64,000 nt of DNA, taken from the NCBI GenBank assembly GCA_964550375.1, contig CAZJYX010000005.1, positions 93,823-157,822 of the forward strand, in the 5' to 3' direction. Below, one piece after another: positions 16,548 to 27,550 of the stretch. The notes beneath the pieces were generated by a model. It did no database searches and was not told the origin of the DNA. It saw nothing but the letters and a program-made list of their open reading frames with translations. Source of the DNA: JAAYXS01 sp964550375 (lineage in GTDB: Bacteria > Planctomycetota > Phycisphaerae > UBA1845 > Fen-1342). The translations under genes were made by a program, and so were the position numbers. How positions within the stretch are numbered: position 1 is the stretch's first letter; each line of letters begins with the position of its first letter.

Positions 16548-18692
16548 ATGATATCGTCGACGAGAAACGAACGTCCTCTGCCGCAGTTTCGCCGGGTGCT
16601 GGCCTACCTGGGCCCGCACCGCCGGCTGCTGGTGATCGGTTTGTTAAGCGCTGTCGGCGTCAGCGCATCGTACACGTTCAGCATTTCGGCGATTGTGCCG
16701 GTGCTGAAGATCATGTTCGCCAACCATGAGACCATGGCGGACTGGCTGCACCGGACAGAAACCGAACGGCGGCTGGGCATAATTCTGGCAGCCGATCTCC
16801 CGAACGATCCGGCCGGCCTGCGGATTGATGACGTTCGTCCCACGTCGCTGGCCGCCGAGCTGCTCCGGATGGGCGACCGGATCGTGGAGGCCGAGGGGCA
16901 GTTGCTCAGTTCTTACGAGCTGATGCGGGTGCTGGCACAGCATCGGGAGGAAGCGGTGTCGGCCGTGCTGCGGGGCGTGGACGGGCGGGAGCGCGTCGTG
17001 CGCCTGCCGTTGGCGCCGTACTCCGGCTGGCGCAACCAGTTGCAGCGCGTCGCCGGGCTGCTGCCCAGCGGCGGGGACGCGCACAGCCGCCTCATGACGC
17101 TGGCAATTGCGATGGGCGCGGTGGTTGTGATCGCGATCGTGGGCGGGGTGTGCCGATTCGCCAATGACGGCCTGGTATGCACGGCCGTCCAGCGGGCCTT
17201 GCACGACCTGCGCAGCAAGATCGGCGGCCACGTCCTGCGGCTGCCGATGCAGTGGCACGCCGAGCAGCCGCCGGGCGACACGCTGGCCCGGCTGGCGACG
17301 GATATCAACAAGGTCGAGGTGGGACTGACGACGCTGTTCGGCAAGATGATCCGGGAGCCGCTGAAGGCAGTGGGCGTTCTCACGCTGACGGTGCTGATCG
17401 AGTGGCGGCTGCTGGTTATCGCGGCGGTCGGTCTGCCGATCGGCGTGCTGTTGCTGCGCGTTTTCGGCCGCCTGGTTAAGCGCGCCCAGCGCCGCGCCTC
17501 GGAGTCCTGGGGGCGCTTGCTCGACCATCTGGGTGAGCGCCTGGCGGGCATCCGCGTCGTGAAGGCCTGCAACATGCAGCCGGCCGAGAGCCGACGTTTC
17601 GAGCGCGAGGGCCGTCGGCTGACACACGCCCAGACGCATATCGAACTGGTCGACGCCGCCACGAAGCCGGCCCTGGAGACACTGGCAACCGTGGCGGTGG
17701 CGGCGTTCGTGCTCTATGGCGGCAGCCTGGTTTTTCAGCAGAAGCTCGAGGCGCACCTGTTCTTCGCGGCGGTCGTGTGCCTGGGCGGCGTGTTCGACCC
17801 GATTCGCAAGCTGGGCAACGTGAACAACCGCTTGCAGGCCGCGGAGGCCTCCGCGCGGCGACTGTTCGAGCTGCTCGATCTGCCGCCCGAAGAACGGGCT
17901 TCGACAGCGCAGCCGGTGATCGAGTTGCCACGGTTACAGCAGTCGATCGACTTCCGGGGCGTGAGCTTCGCGTACCCGGCCAGCACACGGCCGGTCCTGC
18001 ACGACATCAACCTGCAAGTGGCGCGGGGCGAAACACTGGCACTGGTCGGCCCGAACGGCTCGGGCAAAACCACGCTGGTCTCGCTGCTGTTGCGGTTCTT
18101 CGAGCCGACGGCCGGCCAGATTCTGATTGACGGCCAGGACATCGCCGACTGCTCGCTGGCCTCGCTGCGCAGCCAGATCGGGCTGGTGACGCAGGAGGCC
18201 GTCATCTTCTCGGACAGCCTGCGCGACAACATCAGCTACGGCGTAGCTGACCAGACGGAAGAGCAGGTGCGCGCGGCCGCCGGCCAGGCCCACGTGGCCG
18301 AGTTCGTGGACGAGCTGGAGAGCCGGGAGAACGGCCGGGCGCGGCGCGGCTACGATGCCCAGATCACGGCGCGCACGCTCTCGGGCGGCCAGCGGCAGCG
18401 TGTGGCGCTGGCCCGCGCCGTGCTGCGCGATCCGCCCGTCCTCATCCTGGATGAGGCGACCAGCCAGGTGGACAGCGAGTCGGAGCGTAAGATCCAGGCG
18501 GCGCTCGAGAATGTCACGCGCGACCGCACGACGATCATTATCGCCCATCGCTACAGCACGATCGCGCGGGCCGACCGCATCGCGGTCCTGGATGAAGGCC
18601 GGCTGGTCGGCTGCGGGCGGCACGACGAGTTGCTGCACTCCTGCCCTTTGTATGCAACGCTGTGCCACACGCAGTTCGCGCACGCCGTTTAG
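16548..18692 (+). CDS. MsbA-like ABC exporter (fused permease-ATPase) with a PDZ-like insertion between TM1 and TM2
   Basis: A 714-residue half-transporter. TM1 lies at ~25-55. Residues ~78-160 form a non-membrane insertion reading like a PDZ domain (LRIDDVRPTSLAAELLRMGD, then IVEAEGQLLSSYELMRVL and VRLPL). TM2 follows at ~185-205 and the remaining helices continue to ~420. The ATPase domain has Walker A GPNGSGKTT (~501), the Q-loop in LVTQEAVIFSD, signature LSGGQRQR (~611), Walker B VLILDEATSQ (~632) and the H-loop IIAHRYS, all intact. It likely flips lipid-linked or glycolipid substrates at the inner membrane. By topology the insertion would be periplasmic. It is divergent from the sugar aminotransferase and convergent with a CheY-like gene 20 bp away. 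Confidence 0.9.
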   Translation: MISSTRNERPLPQFRRVLAYLGPHRRLLVIGLLSAVGVSASYTFSISAIVPVLKIMFANHETMADWLHRTETERRLGIILAADLPNDPAGLRIDDVRPTSLAAELLRMGDRIVEAEGQLLSSYELMRVLAQHREEAVSAVLRGVDGRERVVRLPLAPYSGWRNQLQRVAGLLPSGGDAHSRLMTLAIAMGAVVVIAIVGGVCRFANDGLVCTAVQRALHDLRSKIGGHVLRLPMQWHAEQPPGDTLARLATDINKVEVGLTTLFGKMIREPLKAVGVLTLTVLIEWRLLVIAAVGLPIGVLLLRVFGRLVKRAQRRASESWGRLLDHLGERLAGIRVVKACNMQPAESRRFEREGRRLTHAQTHIELVDAATKPALETLATVAVAAFVLYGGSLVFQQKLEAHLFFAAVVCLGGVFDPIRKLGNVNNRLQAAEASARRLFELLDLPPEERASTAQPVIELPRLQQSIDFRGVSFAYPASTRPVLHDINLQVARGETLALVGPNGSGKTTLVSLLLRFFEPTAGQILIDGQDIADCSLASLRSQIGLVTQEAVIFSDSLRDNISYGVADQTEEQVRAAAGQAHVAEFVDELESRENGRARRGYDAQITARTLSGGQRQRVALARAVLRDPPVLILDEATSQVDSESERKIQAALENVTRDRTTIIIAHRYSTIARADRIAVLDEGRLVGCGRHDELLHSCPLYATLCHTQFAHAV

Positions 18693-18712
18693 GTGTTCCC
18701 CCCGGGCCGGCG

Positions 18713-19159
18713 TCAGTCGTCGGTTGCGGGCGGCTGGCCGGCGCGGTCTGCGTCGCGTTTGAGCCGACTGCCACTCAGCAGGCTCTGCACGCGCTCGAGC
18801 AGTTGCGCTTTGTTGACGGGCTTGGGAAGGTAGTCGTCGGCCCCGCACTCACGGGCGCGCTCGATATCGCCCACCTCGTTGAGCGCGGTCACCATGATGA
18901 TGGGAATGTCACGATAGCGGGGATCATCCTTCAGCGCGCGGCACACCTCGAAGCCGCTGCGCCGGGGCATCATGATGTCCAGCAGTATCAGGTCGGGGCG
19001 CTGCCGCTCGACCAGTTCGAAAGCCGCCGCGCCGTCGGCCGCCAGGATTACCGTGACCGGCAAGGGGTCCAGGTAGGCTTCGAGCAGCTCGAGAATCTGC
19101 GGGTTATCGTCGGCAATCAGCACCTTCGAAGTTAAAGTGTTACGCGCGTCGGCGGCCAT
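18713..19159 (-). CDS. Single-domain response regulator (CheY-like receiver)
   Basis: A 148-residue receiver domain: acidic pair in VLIADDNPQ, phospho-acceptor Asp in DLILLDIMMPRRSG (~57), conserved Thr in IIMVTAL and Lys in YLPKPVNK. A short polar C-terminal tail follows (~125-148), with no output domain. It would relay phosphorylation from a histidine kinase that is not encoded nearby. It is convergent with the ABC exporter and probably independent of it. Confidence 0.9.
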   Translation of the reverse strand: MAADARNTLTSKVLIADDNPQILELLEAYLDPLPVTVILAADGAAAFELVERQRPDLILLDIMMPRRSGFEVCRALKDDPRYRDIPIIMVTALNEVGDIERARECGADDYLPKPVNKAQLLERVQSLLSGSRLKRDADRAGQPPATDD

Positions 19160-19381
19160 GTTTCACCAGGTCAGATTCAGCAGATGCCGTCAGTTTGCCC
19201 CAAGTGCGACTCTGTTGCAATGCCGGCTGCGGCAGAAGTGACCCGGCCGAAGCCCGGCTTGTCGGAAACCAGGGGGCGACCTATACTGTCCAAGTGGGTT
19301 GAAATCGGCCAGTTTGCGGCCGTGCCGCCGGTTGCCGCGTAGCGTGCAGGCGGGTCGGGTGTGTCTCGTGGAGTACTGCGC

Positions 19382-20479
19382 ATGTTCAAGGCGTCATTCG
19401 GACGAGGCGGGTTGATGGTGCTCGGGCTGGCGCTCGGGTCGGCTGTGCTACTTAGCGGCACGGGCTGTCTGTCCGGCGGCAGCGGCTGGGACGTCGTGGG
19501 AAACCCGTTCCCGTATTTTGGATCCGGGGCGGCGGCAACCGGGCCGACCCAGACCGGCACGACCGCGGGCGGCCAGTTGGGCCAGGATACGCGTTCCTAC
19601 ACCGATCCATGTTCGGAGCCGCAGCCGCGCAAGTACGTGCGAATATCGATGCGGAATTACGCCGACATCGACTATATCCACTACTTCTTCGTGGCGATTG
19701 CCTTCGTCGCCGTTGATGGGACGGACCCCGACGCGATTATCCCCACGTTTGATGGCGAGGAGTTTCCGAACGGCGCCGTCTGCCCCAACGATATCTCGCT
19801 GTATGTGGCCAACGGCTATGAGAGCATCACGGCCGGCCGGGAGCGGGCCTTTGGCGATTACTGCATTGGCGGACCGGCGCTCGTGTACTTCCACAGGAAC
19901 GGGCAGTTTCGGACGGCCACCGGCACGGGGTCGGCCGGCCTTGGATCGGCCATCGCGCCGGCCCAGGGCACGCTGCCTACATACGACAGCTTCTTTGACA
20001 GCGTGGGCGCGTTGCTGCCGGCTCCCGACCTAATCGTGTTCCACAATCCGGGCGTGGGTGAAGGTGCCCCGCTCAAGATCAGCGTCTCGCGCGATTCGCC
20101 GTGCGATCCCGCGGTTGTCACGCTGCGGGCCGCGCCGCCCTGCCAGCGTGATTCGTTTTACTACGTCGCTGAGGATGGTTTCATGGCCGGTGTGCGAACC
20201 CTGGGCTCGGGGTCCGGCCGCCGCGTGCCGGACGAGATCCAAGGCACCGGCTGCGAGTGCAACCCGTTGAGCGGGGCCTACCAGATCCTGGCCCCTTCGG
20301 GTGCCACGGCGACCACGGCCCGTTGTGACGAGTTCCTGCGCGGCGGGCGGATCACCTACACATTCATCCGGGACGATCAGACGCCCGCGTTTCCGCAGTT
20401 GCTCTGGCGAGTTACGGACGCCACTGGCAGCATCGCCCACGACTATGACTCACGGGCCACGCTTCCGGGCGGCGGCTAA
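19382..20479 (+). CDS. Predicted lipoprotein of unknown function
   Basis: A ~365-residue protein with a lipoprotein-type signal (LGSAVLLSGTGC). A Gly/Thr-rich linker (~30-65) leads into a domain with several Cys residues (DPCSEPQPRKYVRISMRNYADIDYIH; DSPCDPAVV; PPCQRDSFYYVAEDGF; GCECNP). No family was recognised. The ATG at 19382 has GGAG 8 nt upstream. The stop overlaps that of the convergent TPR gene by a few bases. Confidence 0.75.
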   Translation: MFKASFGRGGLMVLGLALGSAVLLSGTGCLSGGSGWDVVGNPFPYFGSGAAATGPTQTGTTAGGQLGQDTRSYTDPCSEPQPRKYVRISMRNYADIDYIHYFFVAIAFVAVDGTDPDAIIPTFDGEEFPNGAVCPNDISLYVANGYESITAGRERAFGDYCIGGPALVYFHRNGQFRTATGTGSAGLGSAIAPAQGTLPTYDSFFDSVGALLPAPDLIVFHNPGVGEGAPLKISVSRDSPCDPAVVTLRAAPPCQRDSFYYVAEDGFMAGVRTLGSGSGRRVPDEIQGTGCECNPLSGAYQILAPSGATATTARCDEFLRGGRITYTFIRDDQTPAFPQLLWRVTDATGSIAHDYDSRATLPGGG

Positions 20480-21663
20480 AGCGGCTGATCGCTTTCGACA
20501 GCCGGCGTGCTAACGGGCAATCCCTGCCGATGCAGCCACTCACGGGCCGCCTGCTGGTTCTGCTGGGCGGCATTCAGATCCGCGTCACTTGGCTTGGCGA
20601 TGGCGGCGATCAGTTGGTAGACCTCGGCCGCGTGGTTGTCCTGGTGCGTCGCTTCGTACAGGGCCGCCAAGTCCGTCAGGTAGCGCGTGTTCCGCAGCAG
20701 GCGCTCGCGGATTGCGTCCGGTTGCAGCCGCGCCACCGGCTCAAGCAGTTGCAGAGTCTGGTGGTAGCTCAACTCCCAGGATAGCTTGGCCGTCTCCTCG
20801 GAGCGGTAGGCAATCTCGCTCAGCACCCTTACCGCCTCGGTTTCGTTGCCGGCGGCAATCTGGTCGGTGGGCCGACCGCGGACATCCCGGCGACTTAGCG
20901 ATGAGTAGTACTGCGCCAGAACACGAATCTGCGTCTGGTTGGCGCTGATCAAGTCCTCCAGCGCCTTGCGGCTTGCCGGGTTCTCCTCACGCAGGCGCCG
21001 GGCAGTTTCCAGCAGCGTCTTGGCGGATTCGAGGGCGCGCTCCGATTCCTCCGATTCCATGTAGATGTCGACTAGCAGCCGGAGCGAGCCAATGTCATTC
21101 GGGTCACTGGCGATGGCCTGCCGGGCTCGCGCTACGGCTTCGGACCGCTTGCCCTGGCCCTGGTATGAGACTGCCACCAGGCGCAAAGCCTCGGCACGCC
21201 GGTCGCGCGGTGCTACGCCGGCCGCCGTCTCGAGGTACTGCGTGGCCTGGCGCCAATAGCGAGAAAAAACGTAAATCTTTCCAATGGCTAGGTTTGCGCG
21301 GAAATTGCTGGGGTCGTCGGCGATGACCTCCTTGAATATGCCGCGGGCGCTGTGCGTGTCGCCCGTCTCCATCAGGAGTTCGCCTCTCAGAATCTTGGCC
21401 TCCAGGTTGCGCGGATCAGAGGCGAGCAGGTTGCGGAGTGCTTCGTCAGCCTGAACCAACACCTGCCCGGACTCAGTCACTTTCCCCGCTTCTCTGAGCA
21501 GGCGCGCCTGCTCAATCAGATTCTCGACCACTGCGAGCACGTCCTGCCGCGTGGGAACCCGCCCCGTCTGATCCCCGCCAGTAGCGGCCGGCTGTTGCTG
21601 TGCCGTCGCAGTGCATACTGACAGCACCAGGATCACGTACGACACGCAAACTGTTCGTAACAT
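20476..21663 (-). CDS. Exported tetratricopeptide-repeat protein
   Basis: A ~395-residue protein with an N-terminal signal (LRTVCVSYVILVLSVCTATAQ) and AGGAG before ATG 21663. Several TPR-like helical pairs are visible: ALRNLLASDPRNLEAKILRG, AIGKIYVFSRYWRQATQYLE and AIASDPNDIGSLRLLVDIYME. The C-terminal half is also helical and less regular. TPRs mediate protein contacts, so a periplasmic scaffold role is likely, but the partner is unknown. An upstream in-frame ATG at 21756 lacks signal-peptide character. Confidence 0.8.
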   Translation of the reverse strand: MLRTVCVSYVILVLSVCTATAQQQPAATGGDQTGRVPTRQDVLAVVENLIEQARLLREAGKVTESGQVLVQADEALRNLLASDPRNLEAKILRGELLMETGDTHSARGIFKEVIADDPSNFRANLAIGKIYVFSRYWRQATQYLETAAGVAPRDRRAEALRLVAVSYQGQGKRSEAVARARQAIASDPNDIGSLRLLVDIYMESEESERALESAKTLLETARRLREENPASRKALEDLISANQTQIRVLAQYYSSLSRRDVRGRPTDQIAAGNETEAVRVLSEIAYRSEETAKLSWELSYHQTLQLLEPVARLQPDAIRERLLRNTRYLTDLAALYEATHQDNHAAEVYQLIAAIAKPSDADLNAAQQNQQAAREWLHRQGLPVSTPAVESDQPL

Positions 21664-21839
21664 CAGGCCACTCCTAGCATTTCTGCTTGCACGCAAGCCG
21701 GGCAGACCGGTTGCGGAGCTTACCGGCCGCAATCCGCAGCCAAACCTACGGCACACTGCAATTATTATCGGCCACGCGCCACCACTTCGTGAAACGCCGC
21801 ACCCGGGACTCTACGCCCGCCAACCGGGACCGTTCGTAG

Positions 21840-23111
21840 TCAAACCGGCAACCCGACCGCTACTCCAATAGCGAGAAGCTCCCGACGGAGCAAGTCCACG
21901 GCGGTTCGAGCCGCCCGAGTGCGGATGACTCCGCGGGGTACGTCCGGACCGAAGCGCTGCTCGTACGCGTTAACGCCCGCCGGCGTCGCCAACCCTATGT
22001 ACACCAACCCGACCGGCTTCTCCACGGTACCACCATCCGGCCCCGCGATACCGGTCACGGACAGCGCATAATCAGTACCCAGGGCCGTGCGGGCACTACT
22101 CGCCATCGCCGTAGCCACCGGCGCGCTCACGGCGCCATGCTCCGCGAGCAACTCATCAGACACGCCCAGCAGTCGCTGTTTGACTTCGTTGGCGTACGCC
22201 ACGACGCCGCCGGCGTAGTAGCGGCTGCTGCCCGGCACATCGGTCAGCAGCGCGCCGATCAGACCGCCCGTACACGACTCCGCCGTGCCAAGCGTGGCGG
22301 ACGCAGCCCGCAGCAACTCACCGGTGACGCTGCCGAGCGTCTCCTCGTCGCGTCCGAACACAATCGGTCCTAGGCGTGCCCGGATCTCGTGCTCGTCCGC
22401 ATCCAGCATCTTTTCCCCGGCGGCGCGGGTCGGGGCGGCCGCCAGGATCCGCAAGCTTATGATACCCACGTCGGCCCGGGTACCGACCGCGGGGTTGCGC
22501 CCGGGCATGAGAATATCGCGAATCTCCGTGGCGATGTCCGACTCGCCGCGGCCCAAGCAATGCAGGTGCCGGGCCAGCAACACTTCCCGCCCGCCCAGGG
22601 CCCGCAGTTCCGGAGCGACCGCGTCGTTAAACATCGCCTTCATCTCGAACGGCACGCCGGGCAGGGCGTAGCAGCGCGCCCGGCCGAGCTGGATGGCTAT
22701 GCCCGGCGCCGTCCCACAGCCGTTCGGGATGGCGCGGCCGGAGCGGGGAATCATCGCCTGAATGCGATTGCGGTCGGGCATGTCGCGGTTCCGGAGGGTG
22801 AAGAAAACGCGGATGCGCTCCAGGCTGGCGGCATCGAGATCAAGGGGTTGACCAACTACGTCGGCCAGCGCGGCACGGGTCATGTCGTCGTCGGTTGGCC
22901 CGAGACCGCCCGTCATTACCAGGACGTCGCAGTCAGCCGCGGCTTCCAGCAGCACCGCCCGCAGCTCGGCGGCCTCATCCGGCACCGTAGCCAGTCGGGC
23001 AATGTGCAGGCCGCATTCCGTCAGGCGTTCAGCCAGCCAGGCCGCGTTCGTGTCGGCCAGATGTCCTAGCGTCAGTTCCGTACCACAAGATATGATCCAG
23101 GCACGTTGCAT
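21840..23111 (-). CDS. cinA: CinA family protein (competence/damage-inducible, NMN amidohydrolase domain)
   Basis: A 423-residue protein with both CinA domains. The N-terminal MoaB/MogA-like (COG1058) domain contains ISCGTELTLGHLADTNAAWLAERL, VMTGGLGPTDDDMTRAALADV and ALPGVPFEMK. The C-terminal nicotinamide-nucleotide amidase domain contains GTAESCTGGLIGALLTDVPGSS, GGVVAYANEVKQRLLGV and LSVTGIAGPDGGTVEKPVGLVYIG. The latter converts NMN to NaMN in pyridine nucleotide salvage. ATG 23111 starts right at the conserved N-terminus. The product acts in the cytoplasm. Confidence 0.93.
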   Translation of the reverse strand: MQRAWIISCGTELTLGHLADTNAAWLAERLTECGLHIARLATVPDEAAELRAVLLEAAADCDVLVMTGGLGPTDDDMTRAALADVVGQPLDLDAASLERIRVFFTLRNRDMPDRNRIQAMIPRSGRAIPNGCGTAPGIAIQLGRARCYALPGVPFEMKAMFNDAVAPELRALGGREVLLARHLHCLGRGESDIATEIRDILMPGRNPAVGTRADVGIISLRILAAAPTRAAGEKMLDADEHEIRARLGPIVFGRDEETLGSVTGELLRAASATLGTAESCTGGLIGALLTDVPGSSRYYAGGVVAYANEVKQRLLGVSDELLAEHGAVSAPVATAMASSARTALGTDYALSVTGIAGPDGGTVEKPVGLVYIGLATPAGVNAYEQRFGPDVPRGVIRTRAARTAVDLLRRELLAIGVAVGLPV

Positions 23112-23347
23112 GGGCTTCTGCGAGCACCCGTATCCGCCGGCCCCCGACGGCCGGCCGTCTCCACTGCTGAGGCTGAATACCTTACCCACGCGGCGGGCCG
23201 CCTGGCAAACGCCGCGGTCGGCCCGGGCCATGAGTCAGTGCGGGTTTGCGACCGCCGCCGAGGGGTACCGGATGGGAACATACACCTAACATTGGTTGTG
23301 TTTTCTCTGGGGAATGCGATTGCCCTGATTCGGCCGGCGGTGCATCC

Positions 23348-23377
23348 TTGACGTAATTGCGTGCTTGTTGCTAATAT
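23348..23377 (+). promoter_or_regulatory. Strong sigma-70 promoter of rpsB-tsf
   Basis: TTGACG (23348-23353) and TAATAT (23372-23377) are spaced by 18 bp and lie about 130 nt upstream of the rpsB start. This is the best housekeeping promoter match noticed in the window and sits where a ribosomal protein operon should have one. Confidence 0.65.
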
Positions 23378-23443
23378 GACCGGTTCCGCGGAATCGGCGT
23401 CTGCGGGGCACGAGTAGTGTAGCGTGGTCAGTGTCGACCCGCG

Positions 23444-23478
23444 GCACCCGTGTGTGGCTGGACCAAAGCCACGGGTGC
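23444..23478 (+). promoter_or_regulatory. Leader hairpin of rpsB mRNA (possible S2 autoregulation element)
   Basis: GCACCC pairs with GGGTGC and GTGGCT with AGCCAC around a 7-nt loop, giving a 12-bp stem with a 4-nt bulge. An alternative fold pairs GCACCCGTG with CACGGGTGC. It lies in the 5' leader 14 nt before the GAGGAGGTGA ribosome binding site. S2 leaders that regulate rpsB are known in other bacteria; that this is one is inference. Confidence 0.5.
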
Positions 23479-23505
23479 GAATCATCCTGTATGAGGAGGT
23501 GACGT

Positions 23506-24426
23506 TTGGCATCCCCTTTGGTCCGTGAGCTGCTGGATGCGGGGATTCACTTCGGACACCGGTGCAGCCGGTGGAATCCGAAGATGAAGCCGTATATCTA
23601 CGGCAAACGCAGCGGTATTCACATCATCGACATTCGCGAGACGCTACGCGGGCTGCTGCGGGCAAGGAAGTTCATCGCGCAGGCCGTGACTAATGGTGAA
23701 GACGTCCTGTTCGTGGGGACCAAGCGGCAAGCCCGCGAGGTTATCCAGGAGGAGGCCCGGCGCTGCAATATGCACTTTGTGAGCGAGCGCTGGCTGGGTG
23801 GTACGCTGACTAATTTCCGTACCATTCGGTCGCGGTTGCAGCGGCTGGAGGAACTCGAAGCGCTGGTGGCCAGCCCGCAGTGGGAGGCGGGTTACTCCAA
23901 GAAGATGAAGGCGGCCCTCGCGCGCGAACTGAAAAAGATCCGGCGAAACCTGGACGGCATTCGCAAGATGAACCGGCTACCCGGCGTCGTGGTGGTCGTT
24001 GACTTGCGCAAGGAGCACAACGCCGTGCAGGAAGCCCGGCTACTGGGAATTCCGACGGTCGCGCTGCTCGATACCGATAGTTCCCCGGACCAGGCCAGCA
24101 TTCCCATTCCAGGCAATGACGATTCGATGCGCTCAATCGCCCTGGTCATGCGCCTCATGGCCGACGCTGTGGCCGAGGGTCTGCGCAGCCGGCCCGAGCG
24201 GCCGGAGCGCAGCGAGTCGGCCGAGGGCCCGGACTACGGTGCTCCCCCCGCACGGCGGCGTCAACCGCGGCGTGTCGGCGCCGGGCGCGTCAGTGTCGGC
24301 GAGACGGCCGCCCCCCGGAACGGGTCGGCCACGGCCGAGCTGCCGGTAGCGCCTCCCGCCCCGAGCGACGAAGCGCGGCCGGTACCCGATGGCGCGCCGC
24401 TGTCTGGTGAGGGGGAGCTGCCTTAG
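23506..24426 (+). CDS. rpsB: 30S ribosomal protein S2
   Basis: A 306-residue S2. The start is TTG, set by an extended GAGGAGGTGA ribosome binding site immediately upstream and by the conserved first residues (LVRELLDAGIHFGHRCSRWNPKM). It then shows VLFVGTKRQAREVI, ERWLGGTLTNFRTIRSRL, LPGVVVVVDLRKEHNAVQEA and GIPTVALLDTDSSPD. Residues ~235-306 are a low-complexity Arg/Pro/Ala/Glu tail not found in typical ~240-residue S2 proteins. It is a component of the small ribosomal subunit near the S1 site. It heads a two-gene operon with tsf, the usual arrangement. Confidence 0.97.
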   Translation: MASPLVRELLDAGIHFGHRCSRWNPKMKPYIYGKRSGIHIIDIRETLRGLLRARKFIAQAVTNGEDVLFVGTKRQAREVIQEEARRCNMHFVSERWLGGTLTNFRTIRSRLQRLEELEALVASPQWEAGYSKKMKAALARELKKIRRNLDGIRKMNRLPGVVVVVDLRKEHNAVQEARLLGIPTVALLDTDSSPDQASIPIPGNDDSMRSIALVMRLMADAVAEGLRSRPERPERSESAEGPDYGAPPARRRQPRRVGAGRVSVGETAAPRNGSATAELPVAPPAPSDEARPVPDGAPLSGEGELP

Positions 24427-24508
24427 GACCAGCAATGCCTGCGTTGGGTGCCGCCCTGCGCGCGATGCGGCGGAACGGCCGGCAATCCCAATCGAAGGAG
24501 AACGCACG

Positions 24509-25339
24509 ATGGAAGTTACCGCGCGGATGGTGATGGCTCTGCGTGAGAAGACCGGCCTGCCCATGATGGAGTGCAAGCACGCCCTCATGGAGGCCGATGG
24601 TGACGAGGCCAAGGCCGTTGAACTGCTGCGGCAGAAGGGCCTGGGACAGGCCACCAAGCGGGCCGCGCGGGAGACGTCGGAAGGCCGCGTGGCGTGTTAC
24701 TACGACGCAGAGCAGGGGCGCGCCGGCATCGTCCAACTGCAGTGCGAGACCGCCCCCGTCGCCAGCACGGATGACTTCATCAGCCTCGCGCGGCACATCG
24801 CCCGGCACGCCGCCTTGATTGACGACCCCACGCCCGAGAGCGTGCTGGCCCAGCCCTTTCAGGACGGGCCGGCGGCCACGCTCCAGGATCACATGACCGA
24901 CGTGGTTAACCGCATTCGTGAGAACATCCGGATCGCGCGCGTCGGCAGCCTCACCGGCGTGCTGGGACAGTACGTGCATCACAACGGCAAGGTGGGCGTC
25001 ATCGTCGAGTTCAGCGATGCTTGTCCGGATAGCCTGCGGGCCGACATCTGCATGCACATCGCCGCCATGCGGCCGCCGTACCTGCGGCGTGAAGACGTCG
25101 ACGCGGCCACCGTTGAACACGAACGCGAGATCGCCCGGCAGCAGGTGCAGGGCAAACCGCCGCAGATCCTCGAAAAGATCGTCGATGGCAAGATGAACAA
25201 GTGGTTCGCCGAGATCGTTCTCCTCGAGCAGCCGTTCGTCAAGGATGACAAGCAGTCGGTCGGGCAGGTTCTGGCCGCGGCGGCTTCCGGTCTGACGGTG
25301 CGGCGTGCGCTGCGCTTCGAGGTCGGCCTGTTGGCCTAG
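24509..25339 (+). CDS. tsf: Translation elongation factor Ts
   Basis: A 276-residue EF-Ts. The UBA-like N-terminus (MVMALREKTGLPMMECKHALMEADGDEAKAVELLRQKG) is followed by the core dimerisation domain (VGVIVEFSDACPDSLRADICMHIAAMRP, then the late QVLAAAASGLTVRRALRFEVG). It exchanges GDP for GTP on EF-Tu. The ATG is preceded by AAGGAG, 82 nt after rpsB. One difference from the common form is the segment ETAPVASTDDF, where many relatives have ETDFVARNDDF, a small divergence in the EF-Tu-contacting region. Confidence 0.97.
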   Translation: MEVTARMVMALREKTGLPMMECKHALMEADGDEAKAVELLRQKGLGQATKRAARETSEGRVACYYDAEQGRAGIVQLQCETAPVASTDDFISLARHIARHAALIDDPTPESVLAQPFQDGPAATLQDHMTDVVNRIRENIRIARVGSLTGVLGQYVHHNGKVGVIVEFSDACPDSLRADICMHIAAMRPPYLRREDVDAATVEHEREIARQQVQGKPPQILEKIVDGKMNKWFAEIVLLEQPFVKDDKQSVGQVLAAAASGLTVRRALRFEVGLLA

Positions 25340-25487
25340 AATGATTCAGACCTTTCTGTAACCGCGTGCCCGGACGGCTTCGGGGGTGGGTAGTGCGCCG
25401 GGCTGACACGCACCAGACGCGCAGTAATCTCGGGGGGTTGTTCCCCGGCCAGGGGTATGCGCGGGCGGCGCGGTTTATCTGGCGCGG

Positions 25488-27110
<1,623 letters not shown>

Positions 27111-27211
27111 TCAGGCCGGCCTCTACCGTCCGCCGCGGCACCAAGGTGTAGCCGAACGGTGGTGCGCGCCTGCCCACGTCGGCCACCCGGGTTGTCCGGA
27201 ACCGTTACCAA

Positions 27212-27421
27212 TCACGCATACACGTCCAAAGCCGACGCTAGTCGCGCGACGGCCTGTGTGATCCCCTGGGAGGCGGCCTGGGCCGCTGCCTGCGCGTGCG
27301 CCACGGTACGCTGCTGCGCACCGGTTCGGGCAGCCACTTGCAGCAGCTTGGCGGCTGCGGCCATCTGGGCCTTGCTCTGGGCAGTCTGGCTGGCTGACGC
27401 CGCCAGGATCTCGATAGACAC
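27212..27421 (-). CDS. Small helical protein, possibly YjfB-like motility protein
   Basis: A 69-residue ORF with GTG start and AAAGGAG 7 nt upstream. The sequence is Ala/Gln-rich and helical (SIEILAASASQTAQSKAQMA, VARLASALDVY). Length and the opening SIEILAASASQ resemble the short YjfB family of putative motility proteins, but the match is weak. It sits upstream of the GGDEF protein in the same orientation, a context compatible with motility or biofilm control. The frame is open to 27496, but the ribosome binding site supports 27421. Confidence 0.55.
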   Translation of the reverse strand: MSIEILAASASQTAQSKAQMAAAAKLLQVAARTGAQQRTVAHAQAAAQAASQGITQAVARLASALDVYA

Positions 27422-27550
27422 CGGGCGCTCCTTTCTGGCGCGGGCGCAATGTCCCTGTCTAGACAGGTATCGACACCCGATCCGCACCAGCCTCACCCTA
27501 ATAGTGCAAAACGCTGCTATGCCATGGCCACAACCAGTGTCGTGAATGCG

